A stretch of DNA of 64,000 nt from contig CM062205.1 in the NCBI GenBank assembly GCA_031216445.1, positions 20,353,501-20,417,500 on the forward strand, read 5' to 3'. Below, piece by piece: positions 1 through 12,751 of the stretch; the first letter of the stretch is position 1; each line of letters starts with the position of its first letter. The position numbers were made by a program, and so were the translations under genes. The notes beneath the pieces are model-generated. The model made no database searches. It was given only the letters and a program-made list of their open reading frames with translations, and was not told the DNA's origin. This stretch comes from Lateolabrax maculatus. Its lineage: Eukaryota; Chordata; Actinopteri; Acropomatiformes; Lateolabracidae.

Positions 1-2
1 CT

Positions 3-1834
3 GGCACCCTGAAGGGCCACCCCGTCCCCCTGGAGAGGGAGCCCCCACACAAGATCACCTTCCGGAGTATCGCTGAGACCGAGCCGGAGATGCCGGCGTC
101 GGTCTCGGTGCCCACCTCTCCGAACACGCCGACCCCTCCACAGTCGGCCTCCTCCGACCTCAGCTCAGTCTTCATGGAGCACGACCTGAGCAGCTCCTAT
201 GGCGGTGAGTTCAGCTGACACTGAAATGTTTTTATTCAAGACAGGGGAAGTCTTCGCTCCTTAACATCTCTTCGGAAGTCAGAAAATGTCTAAATTAGTT
301 TTAAGTTTAGTCTTACAGATTGCGTTACATGAATTTCAGCCGTGTTGGGCTGCGTGTTAGTGGAGTTGTTGATCCCACTGTCACGCACACACATTCAGAA
401 CACTAATCTTCATATTTTCTCTCTTTGAATTTCACAGGTAACAACTCCATATTTGCTACAGTTCTTCTGCCACCTCAAAGTGAGTGTGGAGTTTTCAGTT
501 TGGTTGTTTTTACCTGATTGCTTTATTTGACTGCTAAGAGGAATCATTCTTTTAGTACTTTCTGATCCGTGTGCTGTGATAGTGAGCAGGGCATGTTCAT
601 TTGTCCACACTGTTTCTTAACTCCATGAGTGTCTTTTCTTACTCTCAGAGTTGCAGTCTGCGTCTTGCGGCAGCCTCCACCAGCTCGAGGAGGACCTGCT
701 GAAGCCGCCTCCTCTGCCGCCACGAAGGAAAGACGCAATGTCTGAAGCCAAAGTAAGAGCAGGCATCATTTCCCACCAATTATACCCATAATTACAACAC
801 CTTAACTCAGTTTGATAGGGTTGAACATATTTGTGGTAAGTGCAAATAAAAATACTGTGCAATATGTGGTGTAAATTGGCCTGTCAAACATGGTTTTGTG
901 GTGACAACTTGGAGTAAAAGTTTATTTTAGGGGTGTGTTTTGGCATTTAAAATATATCTCTCATTGGCCCAAAGGGAACAATATTATTAAAGGTCAAAAT
1001 GTTAATTACTTAAAAGGCCGTAACTCTTACACTGTAAACAAACCTGTTACATAAATCCTCCTATTCTTACAAATTACACAGATGCTCACTATGAACCACT
1101 ACATTGACCCTTTTAAAACATAGTATTGTCTACTTGTGAACCCTCATTTTTCTGCTTTCCTCTTCTATTAACCATCTCGTGACCCCTCAGTGATTTTACG
1201 ACCCCTCTTGGGGGTCCGGGGGACCACGGCTGTCCTAACCTGCAATGTGCATAGCAGACATCTTTAGTGGAACATGTATCTTGTGTTAAGACAGTTCTGA
1301 TCTCCATTTGTGTCTCTTGTGTCTCAGCTGAGCTCCAGGTCCGACAGCCCCCCCGCCATCCCTCCCCGGCTGCCCCCTCCTCTGCCCAGGAACCAGCCTC
1401 GACCGCTGGTCTACAACGGCCCCCCCATGGACGGCCCCCTTCCCAGCCCTCCTCCTCCACCGCCCCGCGACCCTCTGCCCGACACGCCGCCCCCGGTGCC
1501 CCAGCGGCCACCGGAGATCTTCATCAACTACCCCCTCAGCCTGCAGCCTTCCCCCGTGGGCCGATACCACTGGGACTTCAACACCTCCCCCAGCTCCCCC
1601 AACACCCCTCCCAGCACGCCGTCACCTCGCGTCCCCAGGCGGACCTGCCCGCTCAGCGCCAGCCAGAACAGCCTCTGCCCTCTTCCTGTGCCCATCACTG
1701 CCCCACCCGTCCCCCCACGCCACAACTCCAGCCCACAACTCCCCAAACTCCCACCAAAGACATACAAAAGGGAGCTGCTGCAGCCGCAGCTACAAGGCCT
1801 CTCATTGGTGGAGAACACCGACAGCAGCCAGTGA
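3..1834 (+). CDS. sos2: Son of sevenless homolog 2 (Ras/Rac guanine nucleotide exchange factor), C-terminal part only
   Basis: SOS2 is a cytosolic exchange factor that GRB2 brings to activated receptors to load Ras with GTP. Only the C-terminal proline-rich tail is in the window; the histone-fold, DH-PH, REM and CDC25 domains lie to the left. Coding exons: <1-204, 438-479, 649-752 and 1328-1834, with stop TGA at 1832-1834. Donors and acceptors are GT-AG and phases agree. SH3-binding class motifs are visible: PPPLPPRRK, PPAIPPRLPPPLPR, APPVPPRHN and LPKLPPKTYKR. I choose SOS2 over SOS1 because of the block PPSTPSPRVPRR and the end KTYKREL...LVENTDSSQ, which resemble vertebrate SOS2; SOS1 ends in ENAHSS. 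The last exon is C-rich (proline codons) and gives long shadow frames on both strands. The gene is convergent with the ARHGEF33-like gene. Confidence 0.93.
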
Positions 1835-4500
1835 GTCTGCGATATGAGTTTTTTTTTTTTTTTAAAACACCTAGAGGTGATCTCGAAATGCAAACTTCAA
1901 ACTGTCTCCTACAAACTAAGACACAGTGGACTCAAAGCTACTGATCAGAAAGAATAACACTGCTCCACACACTCTTAACTCCACCCACCCGCCCTCTGCA
2001 TCGACCAATCACACCCCCGCTGTGCCTCTCAGGGGATCAGTAGCTCCGCCTTCATCATAAACCCTCTGTGCCAATGAGAAACCCACACCGGTGTGCCAGC
2101 TAATAAACAACAAGGAGACGAGTGTTTGTGTCTGTTTGTTCTGTACGGAGCAGGGACCGTTGGCTCCTGATAAAAGTTCTCACCCCTCACACTCTAAACT
2201 TACACTTACCCCACGTCCCACTCCTCTATCACGGTGGGGTGAATGTGGGGGGCCTTGGACTTTGTAGCCTCAACTGTCATGCTTTGTTTCTTTGGGCATT
2301 GACATCATCTGGAGTCCTGCTGCAGCTCACAGATTTTTACGACTTCTCTCCTCCTCGACGATCCAGTCAAACGTAGCTCTTTCACCGTGCGTGTGAGCAG
2401 CAGACATTTCCATTGACTTGTTTTTCCTACAAACTGATAAACAAACAGTTGCCAAAGTCTTATTTTATGCAGGGGGATAAGGGATTTTTCTTTTTTAAAA
2501 CAAATGTGACATTAAAAAGAAACACGTAAAGGAGGCGACACTGAATCCCCCACCTTGTATCTCAACTGTACACTGTGACTGTATAGACGTGAGTCAAACT
2601 GTCTGACTGTTTTTTGTCTGAAGACAGGCCTCTCCGCAGCCACAAAACGTTGCCTTTAAAAATCCAACAGCGGTGACCTCTGACCCCAGGCTCCAGTCCT
2701 CTCGGCCCGGACGGGACGACGAGAGCCGAGAACACTCCATTTGCACATCGAGTTTGGGCAAAGTCAGCAGGTTTTCGATTAGACTATTTGAAAAAATATC
2801 CCTCTGCGGTGTGCGACAGAGGGAGGTCTGCCACGATATCAAACAGCACCGATCCAGGACGAAGACGAGGAGAAACAAGAGAGAGACAAAAGGTTTTTCT
2901 CTCTAACTCTTCGGAAGCTGATGTCTTAACCGATCCCCTTATAGACGTGCGCTGCTGTCTTGACACTGTGCTCTTCTCCAAAAGCCCTCATGACCAACTC
3001 TTCTTCATTGGTATTAAAACTCAGCACTAGAAGCACGCAACCTCCCACCAGAGCTGGGTCAGCTCCCCCCAGTGGCTGCTCAAAATACCTAAAAACCCAT
3101 GAAAAAGAGGAACTTTTTAACCCAACTTCTTCTTTATCTCTCTTTTACTTTTTTTTCCCTGCTTGAAAACATTTTGTTTCACTTTGGAAAGACTGAAATA
3201 ATCCATGCATCATGCTCAGATGTGCCTTTTATTTTGTTTTCTACTTTACAGAAATAAGCAAATGGTGTCTAAAATGCTAAAAAATAAAGTTGCCTATGTA
3301 ATGTTTAGAACAAAGCTATACACTATGAAATTGTACATGTTTGTGGATACCGTGTATATATAACATGTATACACTAACTAAATAATTTGTATAAAGTGAC
3401 AAGTTTTTTTCCCTGTTGTATTGTACCCTCATCCGCATCTGTTCAGTTGAATATTGCCTAATAATCCAATGCTGCTACAGTCGGATAAAAAAAACTGAAA
3501 AAACAAAACAAGAAAAAAACAGGTCACTGTCACTAACTTACTTACAGACAATCTCCAGTTGAAACACTGGGAGTATTAACTGAGGAAAGCCATTTTTTCT
3601 TCCCTGCCCCTTAGCTGTTTTAAAGCAATGAAAAACAAATATACAGTTCAATATGCCAAGCACTTACTTAGACGTGTGCTTCACTTTGTACATCCTACTA
3701 ATTGCCTTTTCTCCTTTTCAAAGATTTTTTAATGCTAACACTCATTAAACAGAGGTTGGAATTGTATTAAAGTTGCAGTTGAATATACACAGACCTATAT
3801 TCAGTTGCAAGTATTTGAGCATAGTAAAGAATTGGACATTTTTCTGAGAAACACACTTTGTGCACTTTAGGCTGTACTGTTGAAGAGCCACAGTTGTTAT
3901 AGGTCATGTTTGTAAATGCAATGGTCCTATGCAATTGTTCAACTCACTTTCTACATGGATCGGGGCAGAAAAGCACGAGTCTACCACCTCACTTTTATCC
4001 CCACGATGTTTATAAAAAGACATAGAAACACCTGAGGATGTCTGACCGCCACGAGCTGGATTTCAGCAAAAAAAATTAAAAGAAAAACCCACTCATGCCC
4101 TTTTTTTCCTCCTGAACATACCCAGAGTCGCCCTCCTCCTCTTCCTCTCGCTGTGCAGATGATGATGGCTGCTTAAACTTCTGATCAAACTAGAGATTAA
4201 ATGGGAGTTTTGGAGGATTTCTGACCGCTGAAGTCAAATCACTTCACTGTCTCTGCTCATGTTCTGTCTATTTCCCAAGTCAGTATTGGTGGGGTTAATT
4301 TCGCCTATTTTTTTTTTTTTTTTTTTGTTTTCTATGTTTGTTTGTCTTTTAAACCCCAGCCCCAACAGAATAACAGATTGGTTTTCCTCCGGTGGCACTG
4401 TAACAGCTTGATCCAGCAGTCGGTTTATTTGATGGTATGTGGCCTTTTAACTGCTTTGTATTAATGGTCTTGATGAGATTAATAAATCACCCAGTCTTAT
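1835..4500 (+). other. sos2: 3' untranslated region of sos2
   Basis: No exon-like coding signal follows the sos2 stop on either strand for about 2.7 kb. The stretch is AT-rich with T-runs (for example 4309-4326), as expected for a long vertebrate 3'UTR. Candidate polyadenylation signals lie near 3280 (aaaaataaag) and at 4481-4486 (AATAAA). The exact transcript end is inferred. Confidence 0.6.
4481..4486 (+). terminator. sos2: Candidate polyadenylation signal of sos2
   Basis: Canonical AATAAA, followed by T-rich sequence at 4498-4545 that could be the downstream element. It is the last good signal before the convergent gene on the other strand. Confidence 0.5.
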
Positions 4501-5029
4501 TTTGTACTGAACTACTTCATTTCTCTTCTCTTTTTTTCTTTTACCGTCAATTCAGCTTTCTCACATCAGCTACATTGTATGTGTTGGAAGTAAGTTGAAA
4601 AGAGTGAGGCACTGAGACATTTTGGGAAATACACTTATTAGTTTTAATCCAGTTAAAAACCAGATGGTCTGGAATATTTAACAAGGCTTTTTCCAATTTA
4701 AGTCTGGTAGGAAATGTTTTAGTATTTAGTCTAACCTGTGCTTAGAGACTGAAAGATTTTTTTCTCAGATGTGTGTTGCTTTCTGGTTTTTATCCCACAT
4801 GTCAAAATAAACAAAGATGTCTGCAGCGTTCATAAAAGGTTCAGATTGAACAAAAATCCAACAAAAAAAAATCCCTTCTGGGTCACCAGTTTGTCATTCA
4901 TGCAGTTAAGTTGCCGTCGTGGTCTATCCATCGAAAGAAATCCCACCTTGGGCTCATTTCAAAGTTTTGTGTGCAACAGTTTTTGGTGCTCGTCCTCTTG
5001 TCTCTTGAGAGGACAGCGGGGGGGGGGGG
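4501..5029 (-). other. Likely 3'UTR of the ARHGEF33-like gene, tail-to-tail with sos2
   Basis: About 530 bases lie between the sos2 polyadenylation signal and the stop of the minus-strand Rho GEF gene. The stretch contains a G-run at 5018-5029 directly after the stop codon and a minus-strand ATTAAA-type signal (plus-strand TTTAAT) near 4643. I see no coding potential. Confidence 0.4.
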
Positions 5030-8000
5030 TCAAACGGTGCTGCAGGGTCCCTCGCTGTCCTCGCTGTCCTCCCACAATCCTCCGCTGCTCATGGCTGCTG
5101 CGTGGTTACCTCGCTGCTGAGGCAGGCCTGGTCTGAAGGGAACGGAGAGATGTGAAGCTCAGCAACAGGTAAAAGCGTGTTAATCATCATCATCATCATC
5201 ATCATTATTCTGCTTGATGAAGGCTCCTACCTCAGGTTTTCTCTGCTCGGGTTGAAACCGTGAAAGCTTTGCCTCGCCAGGGTTTGAATCGGCATGAAGC
5301 CTTGTCTGTTGTCCTTCTCTGGAGCTGAATCAGCCTGGGACATGAAGTGAGAGAGAGCATGTTTGAGAGAATCACTGACAGGAAAACAGGACTGCAAAGA
5401 TTTCTAAGGAAAATAGAGGATCTTTTAAATGTTCTCATGGCATATGTTTTTTTGTGTGTCTGTGTTTGGAAAAAAAAAATGTTGAGACAGTCCCAATGAA
5501 AAATTGCAGGCTGTTGCTGTGCTAGTCAAGTGTTAAAGTAAAATGTAAAAGGGTCAGTAAACTTTTCCAAATTAACTCATAGCGGTTTTAATATTACAAA
5601 TAATGAGGTCCATGCAGCTGAAGTAGAAGTATGTGCTAATTTTCGTTAGTAATTTTTTTGTTTTTCTTCATGTTTTGAGCACAGTTCAGTTACTCCGGGC
5701 AACAGACTTCTGCACCAGACTGGCATTGTTTCATTCTGATTCATTCACTCTCAAAGGAGGCTGATACTGTAATACCGAAAGTTGGCCCAGTGTACCTGTT
5801 TGGATGGATCATCCCAGATGGGCCTGAAGGCACTTTTTGGATGCAAAGGAGGCGAACCCTTCCTGACATTGACCAGCCTCTTCCCGTAGGAGCTGACGAG
5901 GCACGGCGTCGGCCCGTCCACGCACAGACCTGCACTGTTTCTCAGGGGAGGGTGAGGGGTCAGTCTGGGAATCTGCCACCTCAGACACACAGTCCTCTCT
6001 CTGGGTGCGTCCCTCGACTGCTGCTGCTGGCTGTATGAGGGCTTTAACAGCACCGGCACCTGGCTGTCCTCCTCTTCATCCTCCCCGCTGTTGCTCTCCA
6101 TCATCTCCCTGCGCAGGGTGCCATCAGGGCTGCATGAGGTGACAGAGGAGTAGTCGAAGGCTGAGGTGTCGTCGGGGTCTGTGTCGCAGTCGTCCAGGCT
6201 GTGGCTCGGGCGAGGGGCCTCCGGCTCGTTGGTGCCTTTCCCGGTGGGCTGGCTGAAGGTGCCCTGGCCCGAGTCGCTGTTCTCTCCCCATCCTGCAGCG
6301 TCGGGAGTGAGGAGGGAGCAGCAGGCGTGTCCACAGTCACGGGCCGGCGGGTTGGGGGCGGCCCGGTCTCTTCCACAGTCCTTCCTCCTCACTGGGCTGC
6401 AGGACCAGCACTCCAGACGCATGGAGTGACAGCCGTCCACTCCGTTAGTGAGGCTGACGGCCTGCTGCTCATCTCTGTGGGAAGGAGAGAGGTTATAACA
6501 GCGGGGCTCCCACATTAACTGGGAGAATGAGGGAGGAAATCTGTAGTTCATTTACTCTGGTACGGTCCTCACTGGAAATTGTCTGCATTCACATCCGCCT
6601 CTTCAATGTAAGCTACGCAGCATCATGAGCCACAACTTTTTGTGGTTTTGTGCTCCAACACTTTCTCACTTCAGTGTCACTGAAAAAGTCTCTGGTCTGA
6701 GCTTGACAGCATGTTTGCACTGCAGCTGCTCCCTTGCTGGCTGTATTGTCTGCAGCCAGCAGAGGGCGACACTCACCTCTGAGCTGCGGCGCTGGACTCC
6801 TGATGGGACTCTCTGGTGTGTTGGCTCCTCCTGCAACAGTTTTCAGAAGACCCACCAGCCACAGCGTAAGAGCAGCTGTAGATCATGCAAAGAATAAACA
6901 TACATTTTAATCTCTGAGTGTGTTATCGAGCCAAAGACACAAACACAGGCATCAACATGAATCTGTGACACTGATTCAGTGGAGAGTCCCTCAGGGTTTG
7001 CACTCAAAGATGTGAGCCATCTAATCCTTGTCATGATGCCCTGACCTTTGTCCAGCTCCTTCTCCTTCCTCCCACCGGACGTCTTCCTCTAGGATCACAT
7101 GACAGCGAGACAAAATGCTCCTCAGCGCTCGCTCAGTTCCCAGCAGGAGGCTGCAATCAGGATGCTCTTTACCCGTCCACTGCAACAAGTTCTAGTCAAG
7201 ATAAAGCAATTCAGAAAGTGTTAACCTATTAACTAAACGTATTTGACCTCTAGCACCTTTTTAAAATTGTTTCTATGTACTAAAATTTTCATCATGCCTT
7301 TTGTATTTCTAAAAGTTATATTTTGTCATCTGTTGATCTCTGACTGTCTATTATCCTTCAAGAAACATCCTCATGGGTTTTATCTTCTGCTCTGATTCAT
7401 TTTGTCGTGTTTTTTAGACGCAGTTGTGACTTTAGCAGCAGTCGCCTTCCTCGCCTCAGCCTCCTTAAACTTTAGGTTCAGCGTTGACCTGCAGTGTCAC
7501 ATCTTGTGTAACTGCAGCTCTACGAACTGGACTCCCTGTGGCGGCTGACTCACCTGAATGTGACTCAGGTAGCTGTGTATGCGAGAGACAGGCGCCAACA
7601 GCAGGGAGAGCAGTTTCATTTCCTCTCTCTCCATCTGGCCGCTCTGTTAAATGCAGACAGAAAAACATCCATCAGCACGAGTGATTTTCTCGTGTACCTT
7701 ATTACTGAATAATGTTAATAGTGTATCACTTAAAATACCTGCGTTTTGTGACTTTTCTCAGGATGATTTAGTCTGTTGAACTCCAGTGAGAGGAATGACG
7801 CCAGGGTAGACGTGTATCCGAGGTACATATCCGAAAAGGCTGTCTGGACAACCCAAATCAGAGCAATCGTGAACTCCCTCCGTGTTCAGTGTAATGCACT
7901 AAAATGATAAAAGTCCCAAAAAAAAAAGAGCATCAACTTACGTCATTTTGGCCGATAAGCTGCACCAGGATGTCTCCAACCAGAGACTTCCAGTGTTCGG

Positions 8001-10104
8001 CTGATAATCGCTCCTGCAGGGTGTTTCTGAACACCAGATGTCGCTGTAACAGCTGCTCCACAAACTGCAGATAAGTCTGACTGGATCACAGCACAAAAAA
8101 CAAGGGACGTGGTTTTAATTACAAACAGAAATTATTTCATTTCAGGTTTTGCATCTGTGTAGAATTTATGTACGAAACAATGAATCATTTGTGCAGTTTT
8201 TGCTTCATTTCTCCAAAGGCCTGAGCTGTTGTTGTACAGTATATAAACTGCTCAGCACTTACTGCGGCTCCACCGTCATCTGGTGAGCAGGTGGTGTCTT
8301 GTATTTATCGTATAGCTGGTTTAAAGTTGACACATACTCCCACTCAGAATGCAGAAGTTGCATCGCCACCTGATGTCGTGCATCTGCACAATGAAAGAAA
8401 AACATTAAGCTACACAGATGTGCCTTTCACCTGTTATTTTTATATTTCAACAAATGATACAACAGTTTGTACTTGTTTTGTATGAGTATAAAGTTTGATC
8501 CCCAATCTGATCATCAGACAGACAAACTGCTCACCTGTGCCTTCACTCAGTCCTGCTTTGAGGCCCTGCAGGAAACAGTGGAGGAGCAGTTTTCCTCTGG
8601 ACAGACAGGCTGGGGGAGCAGGTGAACAGTCACACTGCCTCCGTTCACAGGCAGATTCTGCTGGATCACTGCTGCACAACAGTGGACAGATGGCAAAATT
8701 GTCTCTCTGCAGGTTTAACACGTCTCTCGGTTATAAAAAATGTTTTACCAGCAGTTATGACCGCCTGCTGACTACCTGTAAACAGCTTTTTCATGAGAAA
8801 TTGTTTGCTGAGAGCCACTGAAAATTATAACAACCTTAATATGAACACATATTGTGTTATACATGTGGATTTCCTGTAAACAAACAAGTTATACCGGCCC
8901 CTAAGAACAAAGTATGTATGAAATAGAGACTGCAACAGTTATGAGAAATTAGCTCTAAATACAGAATGTAGATCTGCATTCATTCATTCAATTTCTGTAT
9001 TTTCATTAATATGTGCATTCACTCTTGTATGTTTTGGTATTTACAGTATTTGTTTTAATTAAATTCTAAATTCCCTTCATGTTCACACTTTATATCTTGT
9101 ATGTGTTTTATCCTTTAGGGGCAGAGTACGAGGAGGTTGTTCTCTCCACACAAATGAAGCTAAAGCTTTCAGTCTGAAGTAAAAGGCAGATGAAGGAATG
9201 TGTAATATCTGATGGAAAAATCAAGTCTAACATGTTTGTCTTTGTCTGCGAATAAAATGGGGGAAAAAAAATAGTTTGGCTAGTTCTAATACTTCAGATC
9301 TTATCTTGTCTGTGCAGCTCTGTACCTTATTTGGAGTTTTTTGTTTTTACCTTTCTCTCGGTTTGGATGTGGAGCTCTTCCCATCCTGCTGAGGTCTCTG
9401 TCTGTTACTGTACAGCTGCAAGATCTGACACTGCATCACCCCAAGTTCTTCCTGTAGGATGACAAGACGTTGAGAGTTTACTGTAATCGGGTAAAACAAA
9501 GTAAGTATCATGATTTGATACTGTGTACTTTCTGTTATGGGTGCGCATCCTGGACAGAATCCAGTCAAGTTTGTGTGTTGAACTCGTTTGTGTTGCCGTT
9601 ACCAAACTTTTCATGTCTGATTTTTTTTTCCTCAGGAGTTAAACTAACCGGAGTCTCACCTTCAGGGACTCGACCAGAGCCTCCAGACGAAGAGCTTTCT
9701 TCTGGCAGCTCCTCCTGTTCTCCTCCAGCTCCTCTCTCAGGTACGTGTCCCCGTGTTGGATCTGACTGAGCTCCAGCAGGGCGCTGGTGAACCCCGTCTT
9801 CAGCTCCGACACCATGCATTGTAACTGCCGGGACAGCAGGTGTCGTGTAACAGTCAAAAATATTAGATATGCTGACAAGACACAACAGCATTGACACTTG
9901 TGAAGTTTAAATCATTGAAAGCTGAGGTAGATAAACTGGTCCTGGATTGCATTCTCAGGGGATTTTATTTTCCATGTAATGCCATTTTTTTTTTTTCAAA
10001 TAACGAGAGCTTAAAATGTAATGCGAACTGTCTCTTTAACAAAGCCAGGCTGAGCAGAATACCTTGGAGATTTCAGTGACAAGCTCTGTCTCCTGAGGCT
10101 TCAT
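5030..10104 (-). CDS. Dbl-family Rho guanine nucleotide exchange factor, ARHGEF33-like
   Basis: I assembled thirteen exons by eye: 10104-10063 (start), 9824-9660, 9451-9351, 8671-8535, 8383-8263, 8080-7942, 7843-7739, 7643-7554, 7179-7046, 6830-6777, 6474-5796, 5334-5231, 5132-5030 (TGA at 5032-5030). All junctions are GT-AG and all phases agree, giving 657 residues. Residues about 15-100 form a coiled coil containing VSELKTGFTSALLELSQIQ, close to my recollection of the human ARHGEF33 N-terminus. Residues about 150-345 form a DH (RhoGEF) domain: it opens with VAMQLLHSEWEYVSTL and later has LLAPVSRIHSYLSHIQ followed by EHPDCSLLL. I see no PH domain. Residues about 346-657 are polar and acidic, ending GPCSTV. 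Rho-GTPase exchange activity is inferred from the DH domain; the target GTPase is unknown. In human, ARHGEF33 neighbours SOS1, so this looks like the paralogue kept beside sos2. A 5' untranslated exon probably ends at 11066. Confidence 0.85.
5183..5210 (+). repeat. ATC trinucleotide microsatellite
   Basis: Run of (atc)n in the last intron of the ARHGEF33-like gene, about 8 units, degrading to cattatt. Confidence 0.8.
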
Positions 10105-11040
10105 GACCTGTACAGAGAAAGAACACAAACAAGGCTGTTTGCAAACACTCAGGTATCGATGAGTACGAACCATCACAAACTGTGCAGCCTGTTTTTAAAT
10201 CCCTAGCTGTGAAGAGAAAACCCAGAGTTGGGTTTGGTAAATGCACCATTCAGAGAAGAGCATGTTCTCCTGTAATTCACCCCGTCCTCCAACAGTAGAT
10301 CAGATAGTGTTGCGTTCACACAATAGGAACAAAGAAGGGAAGTCAGCCTGTTTTTTTTTTTCATCAAAGTGCATCTTTAACCTCTTTCAAACCAAATGCA
10401 CACAGAAATTGTAAGAAACAGACAGAGTCTGCGTACAGTTTAATTGGCGTAGTTATGGTTTTAAGCACAAAAAAAATTAAATTCTGTCATCATCTATTCT
10501 TTCTACTTATACATTAAAACCTATAAATGTACTATAAAGACACAGAATAACATTCTTAAGCTGATCTGGTGACTTTAGTTCCTATATTTCTGTTTGTTTG
10601 TGGTACCTGCTCAGATGTTGCCCCTGCCAGCAGCCCCTCTGCTGAGGAAGTAGCAAGCCAGCCAAAGAGCTCAGCCCTGCAGGGGAAATGGCTGCAGGAG
10701 CCAAGATGCCTCCTTATAAGTGTGCTGACAGAAGGACAGGCTGATCAGCAAAAAACTGAAGAATGGAAAATGCAATAGCCTCATGTTTAAAACTGCAAGT
10801 ACAACATATAAAATCTAATTCTAACTGATTAATTACGGATCTCTTTAGGCCATTTTATGTCACTTTTCATGAATACAAATGTGAATAAATCACATTTTTA
10901 ATTGTAGGTTGCAAGACTATGATGTACATGCTGGCTACATAAAAACATCTTATAATGTTTCTAAACATAATTATAATGCCAGTGGTGTTCAGATATCCGA
11001 GAAACCTGCAAACACATAAGAAAAAGAAGCAAAAGATGCA

Positions 11041-11300
11041 AAAAAGAAAGCCACAAGAAACTCACCTCAGTTAAAGCTCTTTAATATTGCTTCTCCATCT
11101 GAAAAGCTGCAGTGAATCCAAAAACGAGTTAATATTTCCAGTGTTTCCTCTTCTGTGGAAACACTTGGTGACTGAAGGCGCCGTGCGGGGCTCTGTGCGG
11201 TGCTCTGTGCGGACAGCAGATGTCCCGCACGACCTCAGTGAGCAGCTCTGTGATCTGCTGTGTTTACCGAGGAAGTCAGGCTGAGTGTGAAGCCTGCAAA
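11041..11300 (-). other. Probable 5' untranslated exon of the ARHGEF33-like gene
   Basis: On the minus strand a consensus donor CTGAG|GTGAGT occurs at 11066/11065. The next acceptor downstream is CTGTACAG, just before the coding exon whose ATG is at 10104-10102. The upstream end is unknown. The 10114-11040 interval is intron: AT-rich, with no exon-like signal seen. Confidence 0.4.
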
Positions 11301-11779
11301 TGCACTAACGGAGGTCTTGCTTTATCATAAAGTTTATAGAGTATTGGCTATAATTGAGTTATTGTTGTATATCTGTGTATATGTTTTATTCTACAGTTAT
11401 TTTACAGTTGTCTTTTTTTATATTGTTCACATAGCATTTAAAATGTTGCTCATAAAGTAGTTTTTTAACAAGGTTTTTATTATGTAAATGTGATAATAAA
11501 TACAATATAGGCTATATATATATTTAAATATTTAGTGTTATAAGTACGTGAAGTATATGTGATACACACACACATTATTTTCATACACATAACACTGTGT
11601 TTATATTTGTGTATTTTATTGTATCAGACCTGTTGTATGAATCATAGGAATGAATGAATAGGCTTCAGCTAATTAATAATCGATAATCGATTAAAAAACA
11701 CGTCGAATATGATTATTAAAAACTGATCATATCACCAAGTTCAAGAAAACCGATCGTTTATTCTCCTTTATTTAGAAAT

Positions 11780-11964
11780 CCTTCTCTTCACTCCGCCCGC
11801 GCGGGTTAGTCAGCGGGACAAACCGAGCGCACGCGTGTTTACGTCACTGCGTCGAGGGGCGTGGCTAAGGGCCCGTACTTGAATCTGATTGGCCGCCGGG
11901 TTCAAGGAGTTTTCAAATCGAAGCAGCAGCTGCCGGAAGTGTCAGACCGGAGCGGAGCGTAACG
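11780..11964 (+). promoter_or_regulatory. cdkn3: cdkn3 core promoter and non-coding exon 1
   Basis: A GC-rich stretch directly precedes a donor AACG|GTGAGA at 11964/11965, which would end a non-coding first exon. It holds a CRE-like TACGTCA (11840-11846), a GC/KLF box ggggcgtggc (about 11856-11865), an inverted CCAAT box (attgg, 11888-11892) and, 20 bp on, TTCAAA (11912-11917), the reverse complement of the CHR element TTTGAA. CCAAT plus CHR is the arrangement found in G2/M genes controlled by NF-Y and DREAM/MuvB. That mammalian CDKN3 belongs to this class is established; function here is inferred. Confidence 0.6.
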
Positions 11965-11994
11965 GTGAGACACGGTGTAACCCGACTGTTTACT

Positions 11995-12019
11995 CATATA
12001 TATATATATATATATATAT
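11995..12019 (+). repeat. AT dinucleotide microsatellite
   Basis: Uninterrupted (at)n of about 12 units in intron 1 of cdkn3. Confidence 0.85.
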
Positions 12020-12751
12020 CTCAGCACTACCACACAGCTCTGTATTTGTTTCCTGATAAAGGTTTTATAAGGTTTTAATTTAAATGTGACAGGTGAGCTG
12101 CATACAAATGTCGCGTGTTAGTGTCGTGCATGTTACTGCAGAGTTCAATAACATGTTGTCTTCGTCTGAAGCTTCTATCCAGAGAGCAGCAGGTTTAATT
12201 CAGAGCTCACAGGTCGGCGTGTATCGCAGCTGCTGCTGTATGTTACCTCACTTAAAGGACCATCACGGCACTTCATGAAGACAGTCAAAAACAAATATTA
12301 CCTTTAGTCGAGTGAACAAAAACCAGATGCATTTACCTCAGTTAAGTTTAATCAACATCTCGCTCATAGTTTCAACAAAAAATGAACATTGTAAGCTTCA
12401 CACTGGGAGTATTTGTCGGTGGGTTGTTGCATTGTGGTGTAATATAATGCACATGTTTTGTATTTTGTTTTTAAACCCTGTGCTTTACATCACTGCACAA
12501 AGTGTGCCATAGTTTTGGGGGGATTTGGGTGCATCTTTGGAAGGTTTCCACTGGTATTAAATCAACTAACAGAGACTTTAAACTCACAGCAAATATCATG
12601 TACTTTTTCCCCCAAAATCTAAATTATTCATGCTAAATTATTGTTTTGAATATTGTCAAATTTATAAAAGTGCACTAATGTGAAGTACATGGGCTAAAAC
12701 CAATTTCACACTGTGACTCTCTGCACGGATTTTCAGTGTCTTCCTGAAGCC

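Noticed and set aside
1113..1944. Several open frames on both strands over 1.1-1.9 kb
   Set aside because: They overlap the sos2 last exon in other frames; high GC and few stops explain them.
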